Notes: a model not told the origin generated them from the letters alone. A stretch of DNA of 23,583 bases from Candidatus Iainarchaeum sp. (GCA_017608775.1 JAFCFF010000003.1:7802-31384); one strand, 5' to 3'; numbered from the stretch's first letter, positions 13,425 through 21,936 are shown. Program-made: numbers and translations.

Positions 13425-16400
13425 TTACTGTACAATGTTTGTTACTCCAGAAACCATAGGAAAAGTAGTGCATGCACCAGCAGAACAAGAGGTTGCGATT
13501 GAGTAGCCCATAGCAGTTGGATAGCTACATAATAGCTCTTCGTGCTTAACCTCTCCGTTTTCGCAGTAATATTCTATGACCTTGCTTTCTCCCTGGCAAA
13601 TGTCTCTATAAACTTCTCCATCCTTATAGGTGGTTCCTCTTATATATTTGTTTTTACCATCGGAATCTATACATCCAAGTCCTTGTTCTGTGTAGTCTCT
13701 TGGCTGGTTTTTTGAGATTTCAATGGTTAAATACTGTGGCCTTGGAACTCCACCAACATATGTCAAGCCAGAAATCGTTGGTTGATCTGATGGTTTTACT
13801 ACACTTAAATACAATGGAGTGCTGTCTGCATCTTCTCTTAGTTCAATTATTGGATTTATTTTTTTCTTATAGATTGATTTTGGTTCTTCTTGATTTGTTC
13901 TTAGTTTTGTATTTAAGTAAATAGGAAGATTCACAACCATTGTTTTGTTTATTAATTTTATTTCATCATTTTCAGTATAAGTTTGCTGTCCTATTCCAAC
14001 ATGTTTAAGAAGGCATGCTTTGTTTTGTAAGTAATATTGTTTTTTTAAGTCATTGTTGTTCTCAAACTTCTCCTCAACTACTCCTGTTGGTTGTGGCTCT
14101 GTGTCTAAACTAATGCCGAGTTTCTTTTCACCAGCGTAGTAAACTGTTTTTCCGGCAAGATAGTCAGCAATAGAGAATAGTAAAATAGGTAGTTCCAAAA
14201 TAGCAGTGCCCTCGATATATTTGTTAACAGGAATTTCCTCCTTTACAATCTTTGGCATTAAAAAAAGATCCGATAATTTAAAGCCTTTTCCATTTTCTTC
14301 TATAAAAAAGTCAACTGTGAAATTGCTGTCCTTTGGAATTGGGTTGAAAAGAGAGAAGATTGGATACCTAACAACTAAGACTCCTTGTTTTGGTGGGTAG
14401 TTTAAAATATTGACATTCTTCCCCTCAATTTCAGAAGAAACAAAGTCCTCAAAGTTTACAATTCTGTTTGGTATCACGTAAAAGTTTAGGGGGTTATTTA
14501 TTCTGTTGATAAAATCTGCTAGCTGCGGCAGTAATTCCAGAATTCTTTGAAGCTCAACTAAGGTAAAAAATCCTGTCATAGGGAACACTGCTTGCTTTAG
14601 CCCGGCCTCAACAACAGGGTTGTCGATAAGAAGATCTGGCAGGTTTTCGTCTGTTGGAGGCTCTCCTTCACCAGCTGCTTCTTGAGCCCCGGCTATTCTC
14701 TCCAACAAAACGTTTTTTGTGAAAATATGGGAAGTATCTGTTTCGGAGAACGGGATTTGCAAAGCAAAGCTGTTTGTTTCATAAACTCCATCTAGATCTG
14801 CAACCACAACATCATATGCAAGAACATCTGTTGTAACTGGGATATCTTCTATAAATGCTGTGTTATTGTTGTCAACACTAATTATTTTGTTAAAAATATA
14901 TGACTTATCTGACTTGATTTTTTTTGTTAGGCTTATCGTAAAATTGCTTTTTGCTGGGATGGTTTCTCCGTCTGCGGTTGTTTCAACAAAGTTCAACCTA
15001 AGATCCTTATTTCTCAACATGAATGCATTTTCTCCACGAGAAACATAAAATACGCTCCAGGAATCCTTTTCATATGTTGAAGGCGGCGAAGATATGCCTC
15101 CAATTGCTGTAGGCACTTGGTGCGGCCCTCTATATAGGGTTTTTTCTTCTTCTCCAAAAGGTACCCACATAATATATGTGGCTGGGTGGTCCTCTATTTT
15201 GGCGTTGTTGAGAATTATTTTAGAGGGCGGGACTCTGGTAACAAGCTCTCCTCCCGAATTAAGAGCATTTATCCACCTACCCCCTCCCAAACCACAGCTT
15301 TCAAAGTAATCATCGAAATAAAACTGTACAACAGGATGATTAATTTCCGTAGCAATATTGTCTAATGGAATTTTATAAAACTTGAAATGTAGGTCAATAC
15401 ATCTAACTTCTTCTGTGGTTGGTGGTTGTTGTTCTTCTTCTGGCGGGGCAGGTGGCTGTTCTGTTGTTTTTTTAGTTAAAGTTACTGTTCTCTCAAGCGT
15501 GTTTAACTCTTCTGTATCAATCCAACCCTCTCTTGCAACTTGTTGTCCTTTATTTAGAGGAATTTTTGTGCTTGAGCCAGGAACGTTAAGTGTCACAATT
15601 TTATTTTCATAGTTTTGGCTTAGATCTTCAATTTTAATCACGAGTTTAGAGTTTTTGTTTATTATTTCTGTTTTTGTTGATCCAACAAGACTATTTGTTC
15701 CGTGATTATTATAAAATTTGTAAGGAATATTCTCTAACAATATTTCTGTAAACATGCCTGGTGTTTGAAATTGTTTTCTAAAACGCCTATCAACATAAGA
15801 AAAGTTTCTATCAACAGTTACCCTAAAAATGCCTGCTGCAGGGTTCCCCTCATTGTCAACAAACAACAACTTTATATCTCTGTTTTTTGAGACTGTTCCA
15901 GACTCTAGCTTGTCTAGCTCGTCCGTACGTTTGGAGATAGGAGTTAAAAAGAAATAAGTTATTGAGGTTTCTCCCTGGCCTGTTTGTGGTTGTGGTAGTG
16001 GTAAGATCGCATAGCTAGAAACAGCATCTCCAAAAAACTGCCTTTCAGTACCTGTTTTAAACTCAAGATTCACAAAACTGTTATGCATTTTCTCTCCATC
16101 CCACCAAGGCCATCCAACATTATCCAACCTAACTATATTGTCCTCATATGTTATCTCTGGGCTGCAAGTTTCTCCTGGAGCGGCAGGAACATCGCTGAGA
16201 TAGCTAGACTGTTTGTATAGAACAAATCTGTTGTGGATTTCCTCTGACAAATTTGTGCTTAGCTGTTGGGCAAGTCCTGCTGATGGGCCGGTTTGAGGAA
16301 CCTTGTAGGCTGTTAGTTCAACATCAAAACAAGCCAAGGCAGAAAATGAAAAGAAAACGAGAAAAACAACTGGCAAAAGAGCCATAAACTGCACTCTGCT

Positions 16401-16436
16401 TTTCCTTTCTCTTTTCTCTTCTAACATATTAAACAT
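13425..16436 (-). CDS. large secreted surface protein with duplicated module and C-terminal Cys-rich module
   Basis: About 1003 residues from the ATG at 16436, chosen because AGGTGA lies 8 bases upstream; the GTG at 16448 falls inside that ribosome-binding site. A basic N-terminus and a hydrophobic segment (about 18-35) form a signal peptide or anchor. Two related modules follow, beginning CFDVELTAYKVP (Cys36) and CIDLHFKFYKIP (Cys346), separated by a Pro/Glu linker (TTEQPPAPPEEEQQPP). Each also contains a NRDIKLLFVD / NKDLRLNFVE strand. A C-terminal region of about 350 residues ends in a Cys-rich module (CIDSDGKN ... CSAGACTTF) like those on surface proteins of several small-genome archaea. 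It probably sits outside the cell as part of an envelope or adhesin complex with the co-transcribed neighbour. I do not recognise a named family. Confidence 0.8.
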   Translation of the reverse strand: MFNMLEEKRERKSRVQFMALLPVVFLVFFSFSALACFDVELTAYKVPQTGPSAGLAQQLSTNLSEEIHNRFVLYKQSSYLSDVPAAPGETCSPEITYEDNIVRLDNVGWPWWDGEKMHNSFVNLEFKTGTERQFFGDAVSSYAILPLPQPQTGQGETSITYFFLTPISKRTDELDKLESGTVSKNRDIKLLFVDNEGNPAAGIFRVTVDRNFSYVDRRFRKQFQTPGMFTEILLENIPYKFYNNHGTNSLVGSTKTEIINKNSKLVIKIEDLSQNYENKIVTLNVPGSSTKIPLNKGQQVAREGWIDTEELNTLERTVTLTKKTTEQPPAPPEEEQQPPTTEEVRCIDLHFKFYKIPLDNIATEINHPVVQFYFDDYFESCGLGGGRWINALNSGGELVTRVPPSKIILNNAKIEDHPATYIMWVPFGEEEKTLYRGPHQVPTAIGGISSPPSTYEKDSWSVFYVSRGENAFMLRNKDLRLNFVETTADGETIPAKSNFTISLTKKIKSDKSYIFNKIISVDNNNTAFIEDIPVTTDVLAYDVVVADLDGVYETNSFALQIPFSETDTSHIFTKNVLLERIAGAQEAAGEGEPPTDENLPDLLIDNPVVEAGLKQAVFPMTGFFTLVELQRILELLPQLADFINRINNPLNFYVIPNRIVNFEDFVSSEIEGKNVNILNYPPKQGVLVVRYPIFSLFNPIPKDSNFTVDFFIEENGKGFKLSDLFLMPKIVKEEIPVNKYIEGTAILELPILLFSIADYLAGKTVYYAGEKKLGISLDTEPQPTGVVEEKFENNNDLKKQYYLQNKACLLKHVGIGQQTYTENDEIKLINKTMVVNLPIYLNTKLRTNQEEPKSIYKKKINPIIELREDADSTPLYLSVVKPSDQPTISGLTYVGGVPRPQYLTIEISKNQPRDYTEQGLGCIDSDGKNKYIRGTTYKDGEVYRDICQGESKVIEYYCENGEVKHEELLCSYPTAMGYSIATSCSAGACTTFPMVSGVTNIVQ

Positions 16437-16444
16437 ATTCTTGT

Positions 16445-16450
16445 TCACCT
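16445..16450 (-). promoter_or_regulatory. ribosome-binding site deciding the start of the 1003-residue protein
   Basis: On the minus strand AGGTGA lies 8 bases before the ATG at 16436 and includes the GTG at 16448. This argues against the GTG as start, since the initiation codon would then be part of its own Shine-Dalgarno sequence. Confidence 0.65.
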
Positions 16451-16457
16451 AAAAAAT

Positions 16458-19400
16458 TTATGTCATTCCTCCTCCAACTGGAAAAACATACTCTTGTGGT
16501 AGCACTTGTGTTGTTGTTCCTACCGGGGTTACGCTGTAGGTTATTGCTGAAATCTCCACTGGGCCAGGGTTTATAATCTCAGAACAAATCTCTTTTGTAC
16601 GCTTTCGGAAGTTTCCTATCTCAATAAATCTCTTGCTGTTCCCATCATTTACAAGAACATAGTATGGAAACTCAACTCTTTGCAGGGAATCGTAAAAAGT
16701 TAGGGTTTTTGAGTCTTCATTAGTTAAATCAACGTAAAAGTCTACGGATGATAACTCTTCCAAGCCACCAGGTATAGGCAATGGAGATCCTGCCTCTGTG
16801 AAAAAAGAGGCAATACTTATTTTTCCTAAGAACGGTTTTTCATTATCGATGAATTTCGGTCCAGAATCTTTAACCACCTTGAACTCGTTGTTGATAATCC
16901 GGCCAGAATCTAAATCCTTAACTTCGAAAATAAATTCACTAGTCGCTGGTTGTTGTTCCTTTAATGTCAAAAGAATGTTGCTGTTGAGCTTGTATTGTTG
17001 CCCCTCTATCAAAGCTTTACAGTTCTTTCCTGGTTTTCCTATAAAGGTGCCTCTCAAACCAACAACCTCTGTACAGTCATACTCCAGCTCAGCTTGAGTG
17101 GCTTTTGGAGTACAAGTTCCCATATAACAAATATGTTCTTGGGGGCACTCTTCTTCTATAAATGAAATTTCATGAGTATCATAATAACCATCACAGATTG
17201 GTCTTCTTAAAGTTTTTTCATCTACACAAGTGTTTTGGGTGTACTCAACATCGCCTTTCTCTATGTTATACCAATATGCTCCTGAACCATAGAGGTTTGG
17301 ATCATATATATAATCATAACATTGTAGTTCAACTCCCGCCCCAACCGTAAAAACTTGAGAAAGAAGTTGTTCCTCTGGCAAAATATTTAGATCTAGAGTT
17401 GCTGAATAGCCGTTATAGGCTAACTCATCAACTATAAAATAGAAATGTAAATAGTTTACTCCCTCTTTGACATCTTTGTATTGAATAAATTCAGTTTCCG
17501 AGCCTGTCCAAACAGGAGAAAAGTCTATATCTGAGTCTAGAATAAACGGTTCAATCAAACCCAATTCTTGTGTTAGCTTAAATGCAATTTCCCCCTCCTC
17601 CAAAGAACAAACCCTGAAAGTAGCGTCATAAACAGAATCAGCAACTAGGTTTTCTGGACTTCGTTGTTCTTGCTCATTAAATTTTGTGAATTTAGCCAGA
17701 TTGGCAGAATTTTCTGTACATTTGTAAAAAACAAAGCTTCCTAAGTCTTTTTCTTCTCCAGGGTAAACATGTGCCTCAAGACTAATCTGAGAAAACACAT
17801 CATCTTGAGGGTCGATGTTTACGCTTAAAAAACTACATGAAGGAACATCAATTTCAAAGCTCCCATCTGTTCCTGAAATGGTTTGAAATTGTTCTGTATT
17901 TTGGGTAACAGTGACTACTGCCCCACCATAACCTACCTCTTCCTCAAGAAGGTCTAGTGTTTTTATAACTCCTGTGAGATGTCCTTCTTCTAACTCAGTA
18001 ACAATTGTAAAGTCAATTGTTTCCCCCTCTGAGGCTGTTTCTTCAGATGAGGAAAAACCATAGGACTGACGACTACAAAAACCCTGCAGCGAAACATATG
18101 TTGTTGCAATATATGGAATATTTGACAGAATGTTTGCGTGGTAATATCCATCTGGAGAATATTCCGCCTTTATAAGGGATGCCCCAAATTGCGTAGCCCC
18201 TTCGAGCCATACAGGCAGGTCGTTGTTGTTGATTGAATTTCCATAGACATCCTCAACATAAACTCTAGCTAAGGAACACCTTCCTGTTGTTTCACAAGAC
18301 TCCAACCTAAAGGTTTCAGTATCATCATCATCTTCCATGTTTATTTGTCTAATTTGGGGTGCATATCCTGCTTTTGAGACAGTTATGTTATATGTCCCCT
18401 CACTCAAAAAAACAACAAACTCTCCTTCATCATCTGTTATCCCAACATATTCTTCGTCCTCATTTTCGTTGTTTAAAATATAGATACTTGCCCCTTCTAT
18501 TTTATCGTAAGGTGAGCTTGACTCCTTAACAATTATTGTTAACTTGCCCCCAGTATCCTCCTGTTCTGCAGTTATAGGATTCAGATAAAAATTCATGTCT
18601 TTATCCTGCAATAAAGAAACAGTTGCAGCCAATGTATTGTATTCTCCGTTGTTGTCAGACACATGTAGCCAATAACTTCCCTTACTAACTATCTTGTTCC
18701 AAACCCCGTTATATATTAACTCTGGCCCCACCAAAATATAGCTGTTTGTTGGGTCATAAAGAGAAACCGTTAGATTGTTTGTAATTGTTTCTTGGGTTAT
18801 AACGTCAAAAAACCTTGCTATAAAGTTTGCGTTGTTAACAGGATCATCTTCACTTGTACTTGCATGAACTGCCCCTTGATATCTTGTCAATCTTACGACA
18901 CCATCAGCAGGCAGAGAACCGGAAAAACTAGAGTATCCTGTCTTGGATATGCTTAAGCTAAGAGTACCACAGTCCTCAGGCACCAGAACCTCCAGGGTTG
19001 AGGACGCGTTAGAATATGTATCCTCAAACTCTGGATTGTTTGAACACCTTACAGTAACTGTTGCTCCGTTGATTGGATTTCCCTGCGCATCTTTGATATA
19101 TACTTGTCTTGGGACTAGTTTTGGAAGTGAAAAAGAAAGAAGCTTGCCAAGATTTCTTTGCCATATCTTTTCCTTTGCAAGATATCCTGTTTTTTCAGCC
19201 TTTACTATAACATATCCGTCTTTTCCCAATCCCTTGAAACTCAGCTTTGAGATTCCCTTTGCGTTTGTCAAAACAACATCTGGTGAGAAATTAGAGGAAA
19301 CACTTACCCCCTGTAATGGAACTCCCTGAAGACTTGTCACCTTGACACTGACTGAGGGAACTCTTCCAACAAAAAACAAAACTACAAGAAGAATTAGTAT

Positions 19401-19520
19401 AACTGCAATGCCACCAAAGAAAACAGGGGAAGGAATACCTCTATCCTCCAACCAATCAACCAGCTTGTATATAGGAATTCCTCGGTCCTCAAGCCAATCC
19501 AGGAAGTCATACCAACCCAT
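16458..19520 (-). CDS. membrane-anchored surface protein with carboxypeptidase-regulatory-like domains
   Basis: About 1020 residues from the ATG at 19520; an ATG at 19538 would add six residues but lies only about 14 bases from the best TATA-like element. The short cytoplasmic N-terminus contains DWLEDRGIP twice, 14 residues apart. A membrane segment follows (about 33-52), then a large outer part. Several domains look like the CarboxypepD_reg (PF13620-type) beta fold, with patterns such as DAQGNPINGATVTV, GITDDEGEFVVFLSEGTYNI and GTDGSFEIDV, near residues 57-125, 138-212, 325-407 and 515-600. A Cys-rich module (17112-17321) and a C-terminal beta region complete it. It is co-transcribed with the next surface gene 21 bases downstream and probably presents it or assembles with it; binding partners are unknown. 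Confidence 0.82.
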   Translation of the reverse strand: MGWYDFLDWLEDRGIPIYKLVDWLEDRGIPSPVFFGGIAVILILLVVLFFVGRVPSVSVKVTSLQGVPLQGVSVSSNFSPDVVLTNAKGISKLSFKGLGKDGYVIVKAEKTGYLAKEKIWQRNLGKLLSFSLPKLVPRQVYIKDAQGNPINGATVTVRCSNNPEFEDTYSNASSTLEVLVPEDCGTLSLSISKTGYSSFSGSLPADGVVRLTRYQGAVHASTSEDDPVNNANFIARFFDVITQETITNNLTVSLYDPTNSYILVGPELIYNGVWNKIVSKGSYWLHVSDNNGEYNTLAATVSLLQDKDMNFYLNPITAEQEDTGGKLTIIVKESSSPYDKIEGASIYILNNENEDEEYVGITDDEGEFVVFLSEGTYNITVSKAGYAPQIRQINMEDDDDTETFRLESCETTGRCSLARVYVEDVYGNSINNNDLPVWLEGATQFGASLIKAEYSPDGYYHANILSNIPYIATTYVSLQGFCSRQSYGFSSSEETASEGETIDFTIVTELEEGHLTGVIKTLDLLEEEVGYGGAVVTVTQNTEQFQTISGTDGSFEIDVPSCSFLSVNIDPQDDVFSQISLEAHVYPGEEKDLGSFVFYKCTENSANLAKFTKFNEQEQRSPENLVADSVYDATFRVCSLEEGEIAFKLTQELGLIEPFILDSDIDFSPVWTGSETEFIQYKDVKEGVNYLHFYFIVDELAYNGYSATLDLNILPEEQLLSQVFTVGAGVELQCYDYIYDPNLYGSGAYWYNIEKGDVEYTQNTCVDEKTLRRPICDGYYDTHEISFIEEECPQEHICYMGTCTPKATQAELEYDCTEVVGLRGTFIGKPGKNCKALIEGQQYKLNSNILLTLKEQQPATSEFIFEVKDLDSGRIINNEFKVVKDSGPKFIDNEKPFLGKISIASFFTEAGSPLPIPGGLEELSSVDFYVDLTNEDSKTLTFYDSLQRVEFPYYVLVNDGNSKRFIEIGNFRKRTKEICSEIINPGPVEISAITYSVTPVGTTTQVLPQEYVFPVGGGMT

Positions 19521-19548
19521 AATTTCAGTAAAAACCATAGAAAAAGAG

Positions 19549-19556
19549 TTTAAATA
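19549..19556 (-). promoter_or_regulatory. TATA-like promoter of the surface-protein operon
   Basis: On the minus strand ATATTTAAACTCTTTTTC is centred about 32 bases before the ATG at 19520, giving a short leader. The same TTTAAACTCTTT core recurs upstream of the RFC gene and, slightly altered, of the gene starting at 22755. Confidence 0.5.
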
Positions 19557-19565
19557 TGTTTTCTC

Positions 19566-19592
19566 AAGTTAAAAAATGAATTGCTTTAACTT
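19566..19592 (-). terminator. possible terminator hairpin after the RFC small-subunit gene
   Basis: AAGTTAAA (19566-19573) and TTTAACTT (19585-19592) form a perfect 8-base stem with an 11-base loop, beginning at the RFC stop codon. On the minus strand the loop and 3' arm contain a run of six T. Archaeal termination depends mainly on T-runs, so this is plausible but unproven. Confidence 0.35.
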
Positions 19593-20562
19593 ATTTTTTC
19601 TCCTCTTTTTTTCTAAAGCTAGAGAGATAGGCTAAAAAGGAAACAAGCTGAATTCTCTCGTTTGCTCCCTCAACAATCCTGAAGTTAAACTCTCCTAAAA
19701 GATCAAGGAGTTTTGCTTTTTCCGACTCGTCAATCTCTAGGTCAAGAAGCTCTCTGTAAGCCTGTAGAAGAACATCCTCTCCTGAAAGGCCATAATCATA
19801 AAGAAGTTTGTCAAGCAAGCTTCTTGCCTCCTTAAACTTTCCCTTTAGCGCAGTTGAGAGCATTCCCTTAACCTCTTCTGGTCTTGCCCTTGAGGCTATC
19901 TTATAAACTGCTTTTTCATCGATGTCCTTTCCCAAGGTAGAGGTTGCCTGGAGAATATTTATTGCCTTTCTTATATCCCCCTCAGAAACATAGAGAATTG
20001 CGTTTATGCCTGACTCCTTAAGCTTTAGCTTTTCAGATTTTGCTATCTCCTGAAGCCTTTTCCTTATGTTCTTCTCATACAGCGGCTTGAAACGAAAGAC
20101 AACTGTCCTGCTTTGAATTGGTTCTATTATTTTTGAGGAGTAGTTAACACTTAAAATAAATCTTGTTGTTCTTGAAAACATCTCCATTGTTCTTCTTAGG
20201 GCTTGCTGTGCCTCCATCGTCAGGGAATCTGCCTCGTCCAGGAAGATAATCTTGAAATCAGTATCAAAGGGTTTTATCCTTGCAAAATCCTTTATTGTTT
20301 CCCTCACAACATTTATTCCTCTCTCGTCAGAGGCATTTAACTCAAGAAAGTTCTTTCTGTAGTTTTCCCCATATAAATTTCTTGCTATGACAAGCGCCAC
20401 GGTTGTTTTTCCTGTGCCGGCAGGTCCAGCAAAAAGAAGGTGGGGCAGGTTTTTTTCTTTTAGGTAATGTCTTATGCTTTTGACAACATGGTCCTGTCCA
20501 ACAAGCTCACCTAAGGTTTTGGGCCTGTATTTCTCAACCCAGGGAATTATCTCCTCAGCCAT
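19591..20562 (-). CDS. rfcS: replication factor C small subunit
   Basis: This 323-residue AAA+ subunit belongs to the clamp loader that opens and loads PCNA onto primed DNA. The N-terminal PWVEKYRPKTLGELVGQ box is followed by Walker A GPAGTGKT (46-53), Walker B FLDEAD (107-112) and sensor 1 SVNYSSKIIEPIQ (138-150). The arginine finger is kept but the usual SRC box reads SRT (151-153), and the Cys normally before NYSS is Val. The C-terminal collar (about 230-320) follows. Length is typical of the small subunit. The large subunit gene is not in this window. The ATG at 20562 is about 27 bases from the centre of a TATA-like element, so the message looks leaderless. Confidence 0.97.
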   Translation of the reverse strand: MAEEIIPWVEKYRPKTLGELVGQDHVVKSIRHYLKEKNLPHLLFAGPAGTGKTTVALVIARNLYGENYRKNFLELNASDERGINVVRETIKDFARIKPFDTDFKIIFLDEADSLTMEAQQALRRTMEMFSRTTRFILSVNYSSKIIEPIQSRTVVFRFKPLYEKNIRKRLQEIAKSEKLKLKESGINAILYVSEGDIRKAINILQATSTLGKDIDEKAVYKIASRARPEEVKGMLSTALKGKFKEARSLLDKLLYDYGLSGEDVLLQAYRELLDLEIDESEKAKLLDLLGEFNFRIVEGANERIQLVSFLAYLSSFRKKEEKK

Positions 20563-20583
20563 TTAGAAAAAGCTATATGGAAA

Positions 20584-20598
20584 GAGTTTAAAAAAGAA
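20584..20598. promoter_or_regulatory. shared TATA-like element between rfcS and the YbjQ-family gene
   Basis: GAGTTTAAAAAAGAA is centred about 27 bases from both the rfcS ATG (20562, minus) and the YbjQ-family ATG (20619, plus). One element could therefore drive two leaderless messages. No ribosome-binding sequence precedes either ATG. Confidence 0.55.
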
Positions 20599-20618
20599 TT
20601 TGGTTATTTTTTCTTAGA

Positions 20619-20960
20619 ATGGTTAAATCCCTGGAAAAGCTAAAAAACATCATAGTCACAACAACAAACGAGGTTCCTGGCTTTAAGATCAAGGAATATA
20701 AAGGAGTTGTTTGGGCTTCTAGCGTAAAAGGCAGGCATTTCCTAAGCGACCTAAACGCGATAGTAAAGTCTTTTTTTGGCCTAAGAGTTAAGGAACACGA
20801 AAACCTGATGAACAGCCTAAAGATGGAAACATTTAGAAAGCTTAACCAAGGAGCAAAAAAACTTGGAGCAAACGCAGTGGTTGGGCTAAGAATAGAAGTA
20901 ACCTATCTCTCAGGAGCTGTTGAGATATTTGCTTATGGGACTGCTGTTGTTGTTGGATGA
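20619..20960 (+). CDS. YbjQ/UPF0145 family protein
   Basis: 113 residues matching the YbjQ (DUF74) family at normal length. The N-terminal strand IIVTTTNEVPGFKIKEYKGVVWA, shown here only by its ends IIVTT and GVVWA, leads to a helix and then the family marker GANAVVGLRIEVTY near residues 83-96, ending in a beta segment VEIFAYGTAVVV. These proteins form small ring-shaped oligomers of unknown role and occur in bacteria and archaea. It overlaps the next gene by ATGA at 20957-20960, so the two are probably translated together. Its start shares a promoter element with rfcS. Confidence 0.92.
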   Translation: MVKSLEKLKNIIVTTTNEVPGFKIKEYKGVVWASSVKGRHFLSDLNAIVKSFFGLRVKEHENLMNSLKMETFRKLNQGAKKLGANAVVGLRIEVTYLSGAVEIFAYGTAVVVG

Positions 20961-21502
20961 AAAATTGGTTGGGTGAGTTTTTGTTTAAGGAAGGAAAAAA
21001 CTTTGTATATCTTGTTTCTGCCTTTGTGGTTGTTTACATATTAACAATATTGATCATGATTTTTGTTTTTGGTGTTGGAGAGGAATTTAAGGGCTCGCCA
21101 ATGTTTTATTTGATCCCCCTGGGAGGAATCGCTTTTACCTTCTTCTCAATAGAGGTTTTCAATGATTTAACAAAATCAAGATTTTTTTCCTCGATATATG
21201 CTTTTTTCATCTATTTTGTTTTAATGATAGCAAGTTACTACTTTATGCTAAAAAGATTTTACCTGACATCCTATCTTCTTAGCGGCTATGAAAAAAAGAG
21301 GTTTGTTGAGTTTTTCGCAAAGCAGATTTTGCATTACTCCTCCCCCTCACCAATTGCCTTAATCTCCGCGGTTGTAAAAGCAATGTCAGCAAGTAGCTTT
21401 ATGCCTTTTTTTGTTTCAGTAGTTCTTTCATTTTTTGCTTACTGGGTTCTGGCCTATATTCTCATGAGGAAGAACATCTTGCTCAGCGTTTCAAAAGACT
21501 AA
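20957..21502 (+). CDS. small polytopic membrane protein, unrecognised
   Basis: 181 residues with four to five membrane segments near residues 15-38, 50-64, 76-97 and 145-170, plus a partly hydrophobic region near 120-140. The loop between the third and fourth segments carries LSGYEKKRFVEFFAKQ. It resembles small Yip1/DUF-type membrane proteins in layout only; no family is claimed. Translation is probably coupled to the YbjQ-family gene through the ATGA overlap, hinting at a joint function. It converges on the nuclease gene, with two bases between stops. Confidence 0.75.
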   Translation: MKNWLGEFLFKEGKNFVYLVSAFVVVYILTILIMIFVFGVGEEFKGSPMFYLIPLGGIAFTFFSIEVFNDLTKSRFFSSIYAFFIYFVLMIASYYFMLKRFYLTSYLLSGYEKKRFVEFFAKQILHYSSPSPIALISAVVKAMSASSFMPFFVSVVLSFFAYWVLAYILMRKNILLSVSKD

Positions 21503-21504
21503 AA

Positions 21505-21873
21505 CTACTCAAGTTTTTTCTCAAACCAAAAAACTCTTTTTCCCTCAACCAGGGCTCTTATTCTTCTCTGTTTTTCTGAAAGTCTTGATTTGTTTGTCTT
21601 GAACTCACAAAATATTATCTTATCATCCTCAAAAGCAATTCCGTCTATTGGATTTCCTATAAAGCGAAAGTTGCTTGGGGAGAAAGGCATATTCCTTGCA
21701 AACGGAATAAACTGTTCTGTCAGCAAGCCATATCTTGTTGATAGTGAACGTTTTGAAAAACCAAGGGAAAGAAGGCTTCTTCTCAGTGAAAGATTTTGAT
21801 AGAGCAGTATCAAAAGAAGAACAAAAAGCAAAACAGAGAGAGCCACAAGTCCCAAAATCAAGTGTGAAACCAT
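21505..21873 (-). CDS. membrane-anchored endonuclease related to Holliday junction resolvases
   Basis: 122 residues. One membrane helix (about 5-25) precedes a compact PD-(D/E)xK nuclease domain: LLTEQFIPFARNMPFSPS, FIGNPIDGIAFEDDKI (Asp77), FCEFKTNKSRLSEKQ (Glu90, Lys92) and a C-terminal strand KRVFWFEKK. This is the pattern of the family described as endonuclease related to archaeal Holliday junction resolvase (PF10107-like). Members often carry an N-terminal hydrophobic helix. All catalytic residues are present. Whether it cuts junctions, or foreign or damaged DNA at the membrane, is not known. The ATG at 21873 is the only plausible start. Confidence 0.87.
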   Translation of the reverse strand: MVSHLILGLVALSVLLFVLLLILLYQNLSLRRSLLSLGFSKRSLSTRYGLLTEQFIPFARNMPFSPSNFRFIGNPIDGIAFEDDKIIFCEFKTNKSRLSEKQRRIRALVEGKRVFWFEKKLE

Positions 21874-21936
21874 ACTAAAACAAAGAAATCCACAAATAAA
21901 TAATTTCCTGTTTGTATTTGTCTTGTTTTTGTTTTC

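Noticed and set aside
16323..16345. Possible lipobox (SALAC) at the signal peptide end of the 1003-residue protein.
   Set aside because: The spacing does not fit the lipobox consensus and the same Cys is repeated as CxD at the start of the second module, so it is more likely structural.
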